From the NCBI GenBank assembly GCA_964399165.1, contig CAYNPO010000002.1, forward strand, positions 161,929-225,928: a DNA stretch of 64,000 nt, given 5' to 3'. The position numbers were made by a program, and so were the translations under genes. Source of the DNA: UBA6144 sp964399165 (GTDB lineage: Bacteria; Bdellovibrionota; Bacteriovoracia; Bacteriovoracales; Bacteriovoracaceae). This document shows, one piece after another, positions 53,170 to 62,550 of the stretch. The notes below the pieces were generated by a model, which saw only the letters and a program-made list of their open reading frames with translations, was not told the origin of the DNA and made no database searches. Positions within the stretch are counted from its first letter, which is position 1; each line of letters starts with the position of its first letter.

Positions 53170-54309
53170 TCAAACGTCCAGCATTTTCGGGTTCAACGAG
53201 ATCTTCTTCCAGGCCTTGAAGTACTCCTCCAGGTAGCGCTGGTTGAGACCCTTGAGCTTCACGTTCTGGAAATCCAGGATTTCGAAAGATCGGCTGAACA
53301 CGAAAAAGTCCCAGCGCTGGCCGTCCTTGAGCTGGAGCGCAGGGAAGAAGGCACTTGGGATCATCCTGGCGCGCAGGATGCTGTCGATGATCTTAGGCTT
53401 GTCCGCGCGCACCACCATCTCGATGTAGCGGGCACCATGGTCTCGCAGTTGGCGGGTGGCGCGGGTGAGAAGCTGCGTGTAGCTGGTGTCCGGGCCGACT
53501 TTGCCACCGATGAGCACGCAATGCCCGTCCGGATTGAACTGGCAGAAGATCTCAACAGACTGGTCCGGGGAGAGGAGCAGAAGGTTGGGTCGATGGAAGG
53601 GGAAGAAATCGAACTGCATGCCACCGCTCTCATGGAGCTGTTGGTAGCGATGGGCCACGAAGCGGGGGGCCTGGATGATTTCCAAGGGTGGCGGGTCGGA
53701 AAGCGCACGGGTCGGGGCCTCCGGAACGACCGTCTCGTCCGGCAAGCGCATGTCCGGAATTTCGGTACGGGCGAGTTCGTAGAGGCCCATTAAGTCAGCG
53801 TGCATCTTGTAACCGGTGAAGCGCTTGCTGAATCCCTCCGCGGAAAACCATGCCGCTAGGGAATGGGTCTCGTAGTCCTCGCCGGTGCGGTGGGTGTTGG
53901 GGAAAATCCCCAGCTTCTTGAATCCGAAGTGGTCCACCAGGTTCTGGGCGGCCTCATGGACTGAGCGCGTGGTGGCGTAGACCACGTCCACGCCAGAAGT
54001 CTTGGTACGCAGGTGCTCCAGCGCCGCGCCCATTACCTCGGTGAGCACGCGTTTGCCTTGCCAGCGCGGATGAACGGCGCCGCCGCCCACTTTGGCCAAG
54101 AGGTGCGCGGGATCATGGCGGGCCACCAGCGATCCCACCAGCTCCTCGGCTTCATGGGCGATGAACCAGTAGACCTGGGGATCATCAAGGCATGCCTTGA
54201 AGGCCACGTACTCGCGCATGGCCGAATCCGGGTAACCCGGACCATAAACCTCTTGGTAAAGCTGGATGATTTTGAAGCCGTCCTCTGGACGGGCCAGCCG
54301 GATTTGCAT
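53170..54309 (-). CDS. Two-domain GNAT-like acyltransferase
   Basis: 379 residues. Residues 1 to about 165 are a GNAT domain: MQIRLARPEDGFKIIQLYQE, and the CoA-binding region AVHPRWQGKRVLTEVM. Residues about 215-379 look like a second, degenerate GNAT-like fold (ARYIEMVVRADKPKIIDSIL, then WDFFVFSRS). GNATs move acyl groups from acyl-CoA or acyl carrier protein to amines. As first gene of the operon with LuxE- and LuxC-like enzymes it may provide or use the acyl group. Substrate unknown. Confidence 0.8.
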   Translation of the reverse strand: MQIRLARPEDGFKIIQLYQEVYGPGYPDSAMREYVAFKACLDDPQVYWFIAHEAEELVGSLVARHDPAHLLAKVGGGAVHPRWQGKRVLTEVMGAALEHLRTKTSGVDVVYATTRSVHEAAQNLVDHFGFKKLGIFPNTHRTGEDYETHSLAAWFSAEGFSKRFTGYKMHADLMGLYELARTEIPDMRLPDETVVPEAPTRALSDPPPLEIIQAPRFVAHRYQQLHESGGMQFDFFPFHRPNLLLLSPDQSVEIFCQFNPDGHCVLIGGKVGPDTSYTQLLTRATRQLRDHGARYIEMVVRADKPKIIDSILRARMIPSAFFPALQLKDGQRWDFFVFSRSFEILDFQNVKLKGLNQRYLEEYFKAWKKISLNPKMLDV

Positions 54310-54406
54310 GGGCGGACTCTACCCCCGCGGCCATACGGGCGACGAGCCTTAGGGTAAATATTGCACGTCCCGTGGACGGCCGGTTCCCAGGGGCTTATGG
54401 GCTCCC

Positions 54407-55222
54407 ATGGCCACCCTCCCCCCGGGACTTCACTACCAGCCGCTCTTCCTCAATCGCGAGGAACGGGCCCGCCTCCTCCAGTGGCTTTTCACCCTCCATC
54501 CTCTCTGGGAAATGCGCTTCTCCGTGAACAACCCCCCTCCGGAGGGGGACAAGCAGCGGCGGCTTTTGCGGCCGGTGTACTGGCTGGGAAACTGGCAGTT
54601 CGCCTGCCTTGATTACTACCACCCCCCCGAAGGGGTGAAGAACCGCTGCGTGCGCGCGGAGCCCTACCCTACCCACTTGGCGGATCTGGTGAAACGCATC
54701 GAGTTCATCGCGCGCAAGCGCTTCCCCAAAGGTTTTTTCCCGACCGGCTGGACCCTCAACACCTGCTTGGTGAACTTCTACGGCAGCGAGGAGGTGGAGG
54801 GGAAGTGGGTGGACAACGCGCGGGTGGGCGAGCACAAAGACTTTGAGCCTGGGCCCGTGGGGTCACTGAGCCTCGGGGACCGGGCCTTCTTCCAATTCGT
54901 GGAAGGAAAATCCACCTTGGGCAAAAGAAACGAGGTGCTGTCCCTATGGCTGGAAGACAGCTCGCTGCAGATCTTTGGCGGCGATCGTTGGAAGAAGCAA
55001 ACGTTCCACCGCGTGCAGCGGGTGGAGGACAAGCGCGATGAAAATTTGGGACCCGACATCCCTGGCTTCCGCACCCGCAGGATCAACTTCACCTTCCGCT
55101 ATGTACCCGAGGAACACATCTTTCCCTGGCGCTCCCTGCCCCTCCCCTTGCAGGAAGACACCCGTGAGTATGTGCGGGAACTCGCGAACCACTCCAGCTT
55201 TTACAGGCAGTTACTCACCTAA
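54407..55222 (+). CDS. AlkB-like Fe(II)/2-oxoglutarate dioxygenase
   Basis: 271 residues. Iron ligands His143 and Asp145 (GEHKDFEPG) and His201 (FHRVQRV), and 2-oxoglutarate-binding Arg225/Arg231 (RTRRINFTFR) are in place. NFY (123-125) upstream also matches AlkB-type proteins. AlkB removes alkyl groups from bases; other members act on proteins or RNA. It is divergent from the GNAT gene with 97 bp between. Target not determined. Confidence 0.85.
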   Translation: MATLPPGLHYQPLFLNREERARLLQWLFTLHPLWEMRFSVNNPPPEGDKQRRLLRPVYWLGNWQFACLDYYHPPEGVKNRCVRAEPYPTHLADLVKRIEFIARKRFPKGFFPTGWTLNTCLVNFYGSEEVEGKWVDNARVGEHKDFEPGPVGSLSLGDRAFFQFVEGKSTLGKRNEVLSLWLEDSSLQIFGGDRWKKQTFHRVQRVEDKRDENLGPDIPGFRTRRINFTFRYVPEEHIFPWRSLPLPLQEDTREYVRELANHSSFYRQLLT

Positions 55223-55407
55223 GGCTCAAGTTTCGGGGATTTCCGACGAAAAGGGTCTACACGAGTTGAGGAAAGACGGTGGGCCAACCCCTCAGGGAGC
55301 CGTTCCAGGGGGGTCCCCTTCCTGTAGTCGTTACACGCTTACACACAAAAAATTGTGATCGGGACTAAGGTTCGTACCCCCAACATCATCTCCCGTAAGG
55401 AGGCCTG

Positions 55408-55791
55408 ATGAAAACGACCTTGATCCCTTTGCTCCTGGCCCTCTCTTCCACCCCCGTCATCGCCAGCAACGGACCCGGCTGCGCCAGCACTCTGTCCCAG
55501 CTGCGCTCAATGATGGGCGACCTGCCCAGGACCTGGCGGGAAACATCGGCGACCACCGACAACGACCCGCTGATCCTGCGCCTGGGAGAAACCGATGGTC
55601 AGTTGACCATCGACCTGCGCAAGTCGCGCAGCGGACGCAGCCTCGGCTCCGGCGCCGGCACCATCTGCCGCCGGGGTGATTCCTACCGCGCGCGCATGCC
55701 GGGCCGCCCCGCCGTGACCCTGCGTCCCTTGGGACCCGAGACACTGGAAGTATCCGTGCTCACCTGGTCCGGAACGTTCGCGCCGAACTGA
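55408..55791 (+). CDS. Small secreted protein, unknown function
   Basis: 127 residues behind AAGGAGG. Signal peptide MKTTLIPLLLALSSTPVIA. Two cysteines (GCAST, TICRR) probably pair. Mature part basic. No family recognised. It ends six bases from the convergent ABC-F stop; no terminator is seen between. Confidence 0.6.
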   Translation: MKTTLIPLLLALSSTPVIASNGPGCASTLSQLRSMMGDLPRTWRETSATTDNDPLILRLGETDGQLTIDLRKSRSGRSLGSGAGTICRRGDSYRARMPGRPAVTLRPLGPETLEVSVLTWSGTFAPN

Positions 55792-55797
55792 CGCCGT

Positions 55798-57606
55798 TCA
55801 GTCCAGTCCCGTGAGGCGGGCCTCAAAGCTGGCGAACACGCGGTCATGCTCGTTGGTGGCCTCGGTGAGCGCTTCGAAGTCCGCCTCCACCCGCTTCCTC
55901 AGTTTGCCCAGTTCCTGGGAAGCTTTCCACCCCTCAGCTGCGCCTGAGGCGACCTCGTCCTCCAGGGCCTTGATACGGGCCTCGTCGCGGTTGATGGAGT
56001 TTTCCAGCTGCTCCATTCTCTTTTTCAAGGGCGCTAGGGAGCGGGCGCGCTCCTGCACCAGTTCGGCCCGCTGGCGGCGGTGGTCTTGCCCACCTTTTTT
56101 TTGGCCGTCCCCTGGGGCCTCATCGTCCCCCCACCCGCCCCGGCGCAGGAAGTCCTCGTAGTCCCCAAGGACGAACTCAGCGCGGTCTCCACGGAACACC
56201 ACGAGTTTCTGGGCGAGCTCCCTAACGAAGGACTCGGAGTGGGTTACCACCACCACGGCGCCCGCGTACGCCTTGAGTTCTTTCAGCAGGGCCTCAACCG
56301 ATTCCTGGTCCAGGTGGTTGGAGGGTTCGTCCAAGAAGAGGAGGTTGGTGGGACGCGCGAGGAGTTTTCCCACCAGCACCCGGGCCCGTTCGCCGCCAGA
56401 GAGGACGGAAATTTTCTTTTTCGCCAGGTCCCCACTGAACATCATGGTGCCGCAAATCGAGCGTACCCGTTGGGCGCCCATGGCCGGATTGGCCGCGAGG
56501 ATCTCCTCCTCCACCGTGTGGGCCAAGTGGAGGCGCTGGATATTGGTTTGTCCGAAGTGGCCGAGTAAGAGCGATGGACTGCGGGAGATCGTTCCCTGTT
56601 GGGGAGCGAGCTCGCCCGCGAGTACGTTGAGCAACGTGGACTTGCCTTTGCCGTTCTTGCCGATCACCGCGATCTTGTCTCCGCGCTGGACGGTGAAGGA
56701 GAGGTCGCGGAAGAGCGGATGGGCGGGATCGTAACCGAAACTCAGGTTCTTCACGTCCAGGATCACCTTGCTCGGGCTCTCCTGATGGTTGAAGTGGAAG
56801 TCCAGTGTCTGCACCGCGGCCAACTCCTCCATGCCCGGAAGCTTCTCCAGCATTTTGACCCGGGACTGGGCCTGGGTCGCCTTGCTGGCCTTGGCGCGGT
56901 TTTTCTCGACGAACTCCTCCATTTCTTTGCGCTTTCTTTCCAGGTTGGCGCGGGTCTTTTCGTAGATGTCCTCCTCCTCGCGCAATTGGGCGTAGAACTT
57001 GGAGGTGGAGCCGGGTATCTTGACCAATTTCTGACGCCAGATCCCCATGATGTGAGTGCACACGCCGTCCATGAAGCCGCGGTCGTGGGTGATCAGCACC
57101 AGCTCGCCGCGGAACTGGCGCAGGAAGCCGCTGAGCCAGCGCATGCCCACGATGTCGAGGTAGTTGGTGGGCTCGTCCAGGAAGAGGCAGTCGGGGTCCT
57201 GCAACAGAACCTTGGCGAGGTTCAGCCTGATTTGCATGCCCCCGGAGAACTCGGAGGGCGCGCGGGAAAAATCTTCCAGTTTGAAGCCCAGGCCCATGAG
57301 GATCTTCTCGGCGCGGTACTCGTCGAATTTTTGCTCTTCCGGCAAGGAGAGGCAGGCTTCTTGTAGGATAGTGGGTTCGCTGAAGCTCAGATGCTGCTTG
57401 AGTGTGGCCACCCGGTAGTTCTTCGGCACCACCACGTCGCCGCCGTCCGCGAGTTCCTCCCCCATGAGGATCTTCAGGAGCGTGGACTTGCCGGCGCCAT
57501 TGCGTCCAACCAGGCCGATCTTCTCGCCCCGGCCCAAGGTGAAGTTGATGTCGGTGAAGAGTTCCTGAGTCCCGTAGCCCTTGGAGAGGCCCATCACCTG
57601 GATCAT
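55798..57606 (-). CDS. ABC-F ATPase (ribosome-associated type)
   Basis: 602 residues with two ABC domains: Walker A GRNGAGKST and GKNGKGKST, signatures FSGGMQIRLNLAK and LSGGERARVLVGK, and Walker B FLDEPTNYLD and FLDEPSNHLD. The helical linker is at about 220-270, and a C-terminal coiled coil of about 80 residues follows the second domain. No membrane segments. ABC-F proteins act on the ribosome E site. A C-terminal coiled coil is typical of Uup, but a definite subfamily cannot be given. Confidence 0.92.
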   Translation of the reverse strand: MIQVMGLSKGYGTQELFTDINFTLGRGEKIGLVGRNGAGKSTLLKILMGEELADGGDVVVPKNYRVATLKQHLSFSEPTILQEACLSLPEEQKFDEYRAEKILMGLGFKLEDFSRAPSEFSGGMQIRLNLAKVLLQDPDCLFLDEPTNYLDIVGMRWLSGFLRQFRGELVLITHDRGFMDGVCTHIMGIWRQKLVKIPGSTSKFYAQLREEEDIYEKTRANLERKRKEMEEFVEKNRAKASKATQAQSRVKMLEKLPGMEELAAVQTLDFHFNHQESPSKVILDVKNLSFGYDPAHPLFRDLSFTVQRGDKIAVIGKNGKGKSTLLNVLAGELAPQQGTISRSPSLLLGHFGQTNIQRLHLAHTVEEEILAANPAMGAQRVRSICGTMMFSGDLAKKKISVLSGGERARVLVGKLLARPTNLLFLDEPSNHLDQESVEALLKELKAYAGAVVVVTHSESFVRELAQKLVVFRGDRAEFVLGDYEDFLRRGGWGDDEAPGDGQKKGGQDHRRQRAELVQERARSLAPLKKRMEQLENSINRDEARIKALEDEVASGAAEGWKASQELGKLRKRVEADFEALTEATNEHDRVFASFEARLTGLD

Positions 57607-58331
57607 GGGACGGGAACGGCGGCGTCCGGGTCCGCCACGGGGGCGGGAGCCGGGATCTTCTCGAGTTCTAGCTGCAGCGAGCGCTCGCAGGCGTCCAGGA
57701 GGGCGAGCGTGACAGCATCGCTCCCCAAGGCAGCACGGGCGGCGGAAAGCCCCGCCAAGCGCGTCTCGAAGAACGTGCGCTTGGCTTCAGGCCCCACCTC
57801 CTCGGGGAGTGAGGCGGCGGTGAGGCACAGGCGGTCTTGCCCACTTTTGGCGATCATTGGCAGTGCCAATGCGGGGGCGTGATCGAGGGCGCGACCCAAA
57901 ATGGTCCGCAAGTGGTCTTTGTTCTCCCCCACCAGCAAAGGGAAGGCGCTCACCAGCAGCTGGAGGGTGTTACGGTCGGCCGCCTGTACGGCGGGAATGG
58001 CTCGGTTCAAGGCCGATGCGAGCTCGGGGTCCCGGGCGGCACCGAACAGATCACGTTTGGCGGCCAAGTCCTCCAGGAAAAGCTCCCGGGCGGTGGCATC
58101 CCCGGAATCCAGCGCCTGCCCCAATAGGGCCAGCAGCTTGGCCTTGGGCGTGAGCTGCATCACCTTGTCGTCCTCCAGTGCGGGAGGCGGTGCCGGCGCG
58201 TATTCGGGAGCCTCGGCCGGCGGCGTGGGCACGGACAGCCCCAGCAAACCCCGCACGCGTCGACGCCCCTCTTCGACCGCCTGGCAGCCAACGAGCAGGA
58301 GCATGAGGCAAATGAGGGTGGTTCTCACCAC
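57603..58331 (-). CDS. Lipoprotein, unknown function
   Basis: 242 residues from a GTG start. Lipobox L-V-G-C with Cys16, a Pro-rich spacer (about 30-52), and an alpha-helical, Leu-rich domain with repeat-like helices. The stop overlaps the ABC-F start (ATGA), so it is the first gene of that operon. No known family. Confidence 0.65.
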   Translation of the reverse strand: MVRTTLICLMLLLVGCQAVEEGRRRVRGLLGLSVPTPPAEAPEYAPAPPPALEDDKVMQLTPKAKLLALLGQALDSGDATARELFLEDLAAKRDLFGAARDPELASALNRAIPAVQAADRNTLQLLVSAFPLLVGENKDHLRTILGRALDHAPALALPMIAKSGQDRLCLTAASLPEEVGPEAKRTFFETRLAGLSAARAALGSDAVTLALLDACERSLQLELEKIPAPAPVADPDAAVPVP

Positions 58332-58341
58332 CCGAGTCTAA

Positions 58342-58347
58342 TATAAT
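58342..58347 (+). promoter_or_regulatory. -10 element six bases before the symporter ATG
   Basis: A perfect TATAAT at 58342-58347 lies six bases before ATG 58354. The transcript would start at or next to the initiation codon. The -35 is weak (TGGTTC at 58319). Confidence 0.55.
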
Positions 58348-58353
58348 CGCCCC

Positions 58354-59763
58354 ATGTGGGCATCCCCTTTTTCCTTGCACGCAGCCGACTGGGCAGTCTT
58401 CCTCGGTGTGCTCGCCCTGACTTTCGCCGCCGGTTGGTACGGTCGAATCCTCAACAAGCAAGGCAGCGGCAGAGGTGAATCATCGCTGGAGCTCCTCCTG
58501 ATGGGACGCCAGCTGACGCTCCCGCTCTTCATTCCCACTCTGGTGGCAACCTGGTACGGCGGGATTTTCGGCGTCACCTCGCTCTCCTTCGAGCGCGGCG
58601 TCTTCAACTTCATCACTCAGGGCGTCTTCTGGTACGGCACCTACCTGGTCTTCGCCTTTTTCCTGGTGGACCGCATCCGGCATTTCAAGGCCACGGGGCT
58701 GGCCGATCTGGCGGGCCAGCTTTTCGGGCCGCGCGCCCGTAAGTGGACCGCGCTCCTGGCCTGGGCGAACCTTTTGCCCATCGGTTACGTCAGCGGCCTC
58801 GGTATTTTCCTGGGCTCCATGCTGGGCATGGACTGGTGGTGGGCCGGATTATTCGGTCTGGGAATTGTTTACGCATACGCCCTGTGGGGCGGGTTGCGGG
58901 CCGTGGTTTTTCCCGACTTCGTCCAGTGCATCGTCATGGTCGCCGGCGTGTGGGCGCTGGTGTTCTTTTGCTGGGACGGGTACGGAGGTTTGACCTTCCT
59001 CCAGTCCAAGCTCCCCGCGGGCCACTGGGACCCCACCGGCGGTTACGCCTGGAGTGAACTTTTCATTTGGGGTTTCATCGCCCTTGGCACCTTGGTGGAT
59101 CCAAGCTTCCACCAGCGAGTACACGCGGCAAAGGACACTCCCACCGCACGCAAAGGCATTCTCATCGCCACCCTCATATGGGTGGTCTTCGACATGGCCA
59201 CTACGCTGGGTGGCCTCTACGCCCGGGCCATCTTGCCCGAAGCTTCACCCCAGGACGCCTATCTGAAGCTCGGCCTCACGGTATTGGGGCCGGGGTGGAA
59301 AGGGCTCTTTCTGGCCGCCATCCTCGCCACCATTCTCTCCACGCTGGACTCTTTTCTCTTCACTGCCGGCGCCACCTACAGCAGCGACTTCCGCGGCAAG
59401 CAGAGCGCGCGCCATATCCAGCTCGCCATGCTCGCCACCGGTGTCCTCTCATGGCTCCTTGCCCCGCTGTTCGAGGGTAGCATCGTGGCGGTATGGAAGA
59501 CGGTGGGCGGGCTCGCCGCCGCAAGTTTGGTGCCGGCCATGGTGTACGGCCTGTGCCGCCCGGGCCGACTGCATGAGAAAGGTTTCCTCCTCTCAGTGGC
59601 GTCCGGTGTGGCAGGAACGGCCGGCTTCGCCCTTGTAAAGCTCGTTTGGCCGAGTCCCTGGGACGAATTTTACGCCGGACTGGCCTTCTCGACCATCGCC
59701 TTGGGGTTGGCCCTTCGCCGCAGTCCGCCGCCTCGCAAAAATCCACATCGGCTTTCTGAATAA
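58354..59763 (+). CDS. Sodium:solute symporter family protein
   Basis: 469 residues, about 13 membrane segments. SSS-family features: GFIALGTLVDPSFHQRVHAAKD and ATILSTLDSFLFTAGATYSSD, the latter matching the conserved Na2-site helix. It imports an unidentified organic solute with sodium. No Shine-Dalgarno is seen, consistent with a leaderless transcript. Confidence 0.88.
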   Translation: MWASPFSLHAADWAVFLGVLALTFAAGWYGRILNKQGSGRGESSLELLLMGRQLTLPLFIPTLVATWYGGIFGVTSLSFERGVFNFITQGVFWYGTYLVFAFFLVDRIRHFKATGLADLAGQLFGPRARKWTALLAWANLLPIGYVSGLGIFLGSMLGMDWWWAGLFGLGIVYAYALWGGLRAVVFPDFVQCIVMVAGVWALVFFCWDGYGGLTFLQSKLPAGHWDPTGGYAWSELFIWGFIALGTLVDPSFHQRVHAAKDTPTARKGILIATLIWVVFDMATTLGGLYARAILPEASPQDAYLKLGLTVLGPGWKGLFLAAILATILSTLDSFLFTAGATYSSDFRGKQSARHIQLAMLATGVLSWLLAPLFEGSIVAVWKTVGGLAAASLVPAMVYGLCRPGRLHEKGFLLSVASGVAGTAGFALVKLVWPSPWDEFYAGLAFSTIALGLALRRSPPPRKNPHRLSE

Positions 59764-59843
59764 CTCCCTGCGCATAAGTGGTGGGGCAAGGGAAAACTTG
59801 TTATGGTTTTTCCTCTCAGAACACCCTTAGCAAAGGACCCCGC

Positions 59844-62162
59844 GTGAGCGCTGGCCATCAGGAAATCAGCAACGAGGAAAAGTACAAACAGGCGTTGGAG
59901 TACCACGCCCAAGGCCGCGCCGGGAAAATCGAGATCACCCCCACCAAGCCCTGCCTCACCGCCCGTGACCTTTCACTGGCCTACTCCCCCGGCGTCGCCG
60001 GCCCGTGCCTGGAGATCGCCAAGAATCCCGAGGACGTCTACAAGTACACCGCCAAGGGTAACCTGGTGGCGGTGCTCTCCAATGGCACCGCGGTCCTCGG
60101 CCTCGGCAACATCGGCGCGCTCGCCGGCAAACCGGTGATGGAGGGCAAAGGGGTCCTCTTCAAGCGCTTCGCCGACATCGACGTGTTCGACATCGAGGTG
60201 AATTCCCAGACCGTGGAGGACGTGGTCCGCACCGTGAAAGCGCTGGAGCCCACTTTCGGCGGCGTGAACCTCGAGGACATCAAGGCTCCCGAATGCTTTG
60301 AGATCGAACGACAGCTCATCGAGATCATGGACATCCCCGTCTTCCACGACGACCAGCACGGTACCGCCATCATCGGAGGCGCCGCCTTCCTGAACGCGCT
60401 GGAGATCACCAAGCGCGACATCAAGAGCGTGAAGATGGTGGTGAGCGGCGCAGGCGCCGCCGCCATCGCCTGTGCCCGCTTCTACATCGACCTGGGCGTG
60501 AAACGCGAGAACATCCTGATGGTGGATTCCAAAGGGGTGATCTACAAGGGCCGCGCCGAGGGCATGAACAAGTACAAAGACGAATTCGCGGTGGAGACCA
60601 AGGCGCGCACCCTGGCCGATGCCATGAATGGGTGCGACGTCTTCATCGGCTGCTCCGCCAAAGGCCTGGTCACCAAGGACATGGTGAAGAGCATGGCCAA
60701 AGACCCCATCATCTTCGCCATGGCCAACCCCGAGCCCGAGATCACGCCAGAAGAAGTCGCGTCTGTACGCACGGACGCTATCATGGCCACTGGCCGCTCC
60801 GATTACCCCAACCAAGTAAACAACGTGCTGGGCTTCCCCTTCATTTTCCGTGGCGCCCTGGACGTGCGCGCGCGCAAAATCAACGAGGAGATGAAAAAGG
60901 CCGCCGCCCACGCCCTGGCGGCGCTGGCCAAGGAAGATGTGCCCGACGACGTGAAGCGCGCCTACGGCAACGAGAACTTCGCTTTCGGCCGCAACTACCT
61001 CATCCCCAAACCCTTCGATAAACGGGTGCTCACCCGCGTGGCCCCCGCCGTCGCCAAAGCCGCCATGGATTCCGGCGTGGCCCGCGTCCATATCCCGGAC
61101 CTCACCGCCTACGCGCAAAGCCTGCAAGAGCGCCTGGGACAGAGCGCTTCGTTCATGCGCACCATCCGCAGCCGCCTGCCCGGCACCGACCGCCCCCGCA
61201 TCGTCTTCGCGGAGGGCACCGAACCGCGCATTCTCAAAGCCGTCTCCATCCTGAGGGAGGAGGGGCTGGTGCAACCGGTGCTCCTGGGCAGCCGCAAGAG
61301 CATCCAGAAGAAGATCGATTCCTTGAACCTCGCCGAGGAGCTCAAGGACATCGAGATCCTCCACCCCGAGGACACCGAACACTACGAGGGTTACGTGGAG
61401 GACTACTTCACCTCGCGCCAGCGGAAAGGCGTTTCCGCCTCCTTCGCACGTGACGTCATGAAACGCGGGAATTACTTCGGCACCATGATGGTGAAGAAAG
61501 GGCTGGCCGACGGCATGGTGACCGGCGCCACCCAGAACTACCCGGAGTGCATGCGCCCGATCATGAAGGTGCTGGGCCACAAGGCCACCCGGTCCAAGGT
61601 GGCTGGAGTGATGGTGCTGATCTTCAAGCAGCGGGTGCTCTTCCTCGCCGACTGCACCGTGCAGATGCAGCCCTCGGCCGAGGATCTCGCCGACATCGCC
61701 ATCAACTCCGCCGAGCTCTACCGCCGGGTCATGCAGAAGGAGCCCCGCGTGGCGTTCCTCTCCTACTCCAACTTCGGCTCCAACCGCACCGACTCACCTT
61801 CCGTCGTGGCGGAAGCCGTCCAGTTGGCCAAGAAGAAAGACCCCACCCTGCTGGCCGACGGCGAGATGCAGGCAGACGTGGCGGTGAACCATGACATCAT
61901 GAAGAACCTCTTCAACTTCAGCACCCTGGACGGCCCCGCGGATCTATTGGTCTTCCCGGACCTCAACTCCGCCAACATCAGCTACAAGCTGCTGGCGCAG
62001 CTGAGCGGCGCCATCCCCGTGGGCCCGATCCTCTTGCCTCTCCACCACGCCATCAACATCGTCCAGCGCACTGCCAGCGTGGAGGAGATCGTGAACATGG
62101 CCCACGTGACCGCCCTCATTTCCCAAGAGATCAAGGCCGCCCGTCGGGCGCGCCAGCAATAA
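59844..62162 (+). CDS. maeB: NADP-type malic enzyme with phosphotransacetylase-like domain
   Basis: 772 residues from GTG 59844 (AAAGGA seven bases upstream). The malic domain (1 to about 420) has LAYSPGVAGPCLEI, FHDDQHGTAI and the NAD(P) loop GAGAAAIACA. The phosphate acetyltransferase-like domain (about 435-772) has VFAEGTEPRILKA and MVTGATQNYP. The N-terminal part decarboxylates malate to pyruvate; the C-terminal part in MaeB enzymes is regulatory and catalytically silent. This is a known fusion. Confidence 0.93.
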   Translation: MSAGHQEISNEEKYKQALEYHAQGRAGKIEITPTKPCLTARDLSLAYSPGVAGPCLEIAKNPEDVYKYTAKGNLVAVLSNGTAVLGLGNIGALAGKPVMEGKGVLFKRFADIDVFDIEVNSQTVEDVVRTVKALEPTFGGVNLEDIKAPECFEIERQLIEIMDIPVFHDDQHGTAIIGGAAFLNALEITKRDIKSVKMVVSGAGAAAIACARFYIDLGVKRENILMVDSKGVIYKGRAEGMNKYKDEFAVETKARTLADAMNGCDVFIGCSAKGLVTKDMVKSMAKDPIIFAMANPEPEITPEEVASVRTDAIMATGRSDYPNQVNNVLGFPFIFRGALDVRARKINEEMKKAAAHALAALAKEDVPDDVKRAYGNENFAFGRNYLIPKPFDKRVLTRVAPAVAKAAMDSGVARVHIPDLTAYAQSLQERLGQSASFMRTIRSRLPGTDRPRIVFAEGTEPRILKAVSILREEGLVQPVLLGSRKSIQKKIDSLNLAEELKDIEILHPEDTEHYEGYVEDYFTSRQRKGVSASFARDVMKRGNYFGTMMVKKGLADGMVTGATQNYPECMRPIMKVLGHKATRSKVAGVMVLIFKQRVLFLADCTVQMQPSAEDLADIAINSAELYRRVMQKEPRVAFLSYSNFGSNRTDSPSVVAEAVQLAKKKDPTLLADGEMQADVAVNHDIMKNLFNFSTLDGPADLLVFPDLNSANISYKLLAQLSGAIPVGPILLPLHHAINIVQRTASVEEIVNMAHVTALISQEIKAARRARQQ

Positions 62163-62172
62163 GGAGAAGCCC

Positions 62173-62550
62173 ATGAAACGAGAAATCCTCTCCACTCCCA
62201 AGGCCCCTTCCGCCGTCGGAACCTACTCCCAGGGCACCCTGCATAACGGGGTGTGGTACTTCTCGGGCCAGATCGGTCTGGACCTCCAGGGCAACATGCG
62301 CGAAGGCTTCGACGCCCAGCTCGAGCAGGTCATGAGCAATATCGACGGCCTGCTGGAGGGCGCGGGCCTCAAACGCGACAACATCCTCAAGACCACCGTC
62401 TTCCTCACGGACCTCGCCCAATTCCCCAAGGTCAACGAGGCCTACACCAAGTTCTTCCAGCCCCCCTATCCCGCCCGCAGCACCATCCAGGTGAGCGCGC
62501 TCCCCAAGGGCGCGGTGGTGGAAATCGAAGTGATCGCGGCCAAAGGATGA
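62173..62550 (+). CDS. ridA: RidA-family imine deaminase
   Basis: 125 residues. YSQG and SGQIGLD near the N-terminus, the conserved PPYPARSTIQVSALPKGAVVEIEVIA end with the Arg that binds the substrate carboxylate. RidA hydrolyses reactive enamine/imine intermediates from PLP enzymes. AAGGAGAAGCCC precedes the ATG. The stop overlaps the next start by ATGA. Confidence 0.94.
   Translation: MKREILSTPKAPSAVGTYSQGTLHNGVWYFSGQIGLDLQGNMREGFDAQLEQVMSNIDGLLEGAGLKRDNILKTTVFLTDLAQFPKVNEAYTKFFQPPYPARSTIQVSALPKGAVVEIEVIAAKG

Noticed and set aside
59973..61580. 535-codon minus-strand frame opposite maeB
   Set aside because: Antisense mirror of the malic enzyme codons with no recognisable domain.
59844..62162. 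Malic enzyme/phosphotransacetylase fusion as a novelty
   Set aside because: This is the normal architecture of MaeB-type enzymes.
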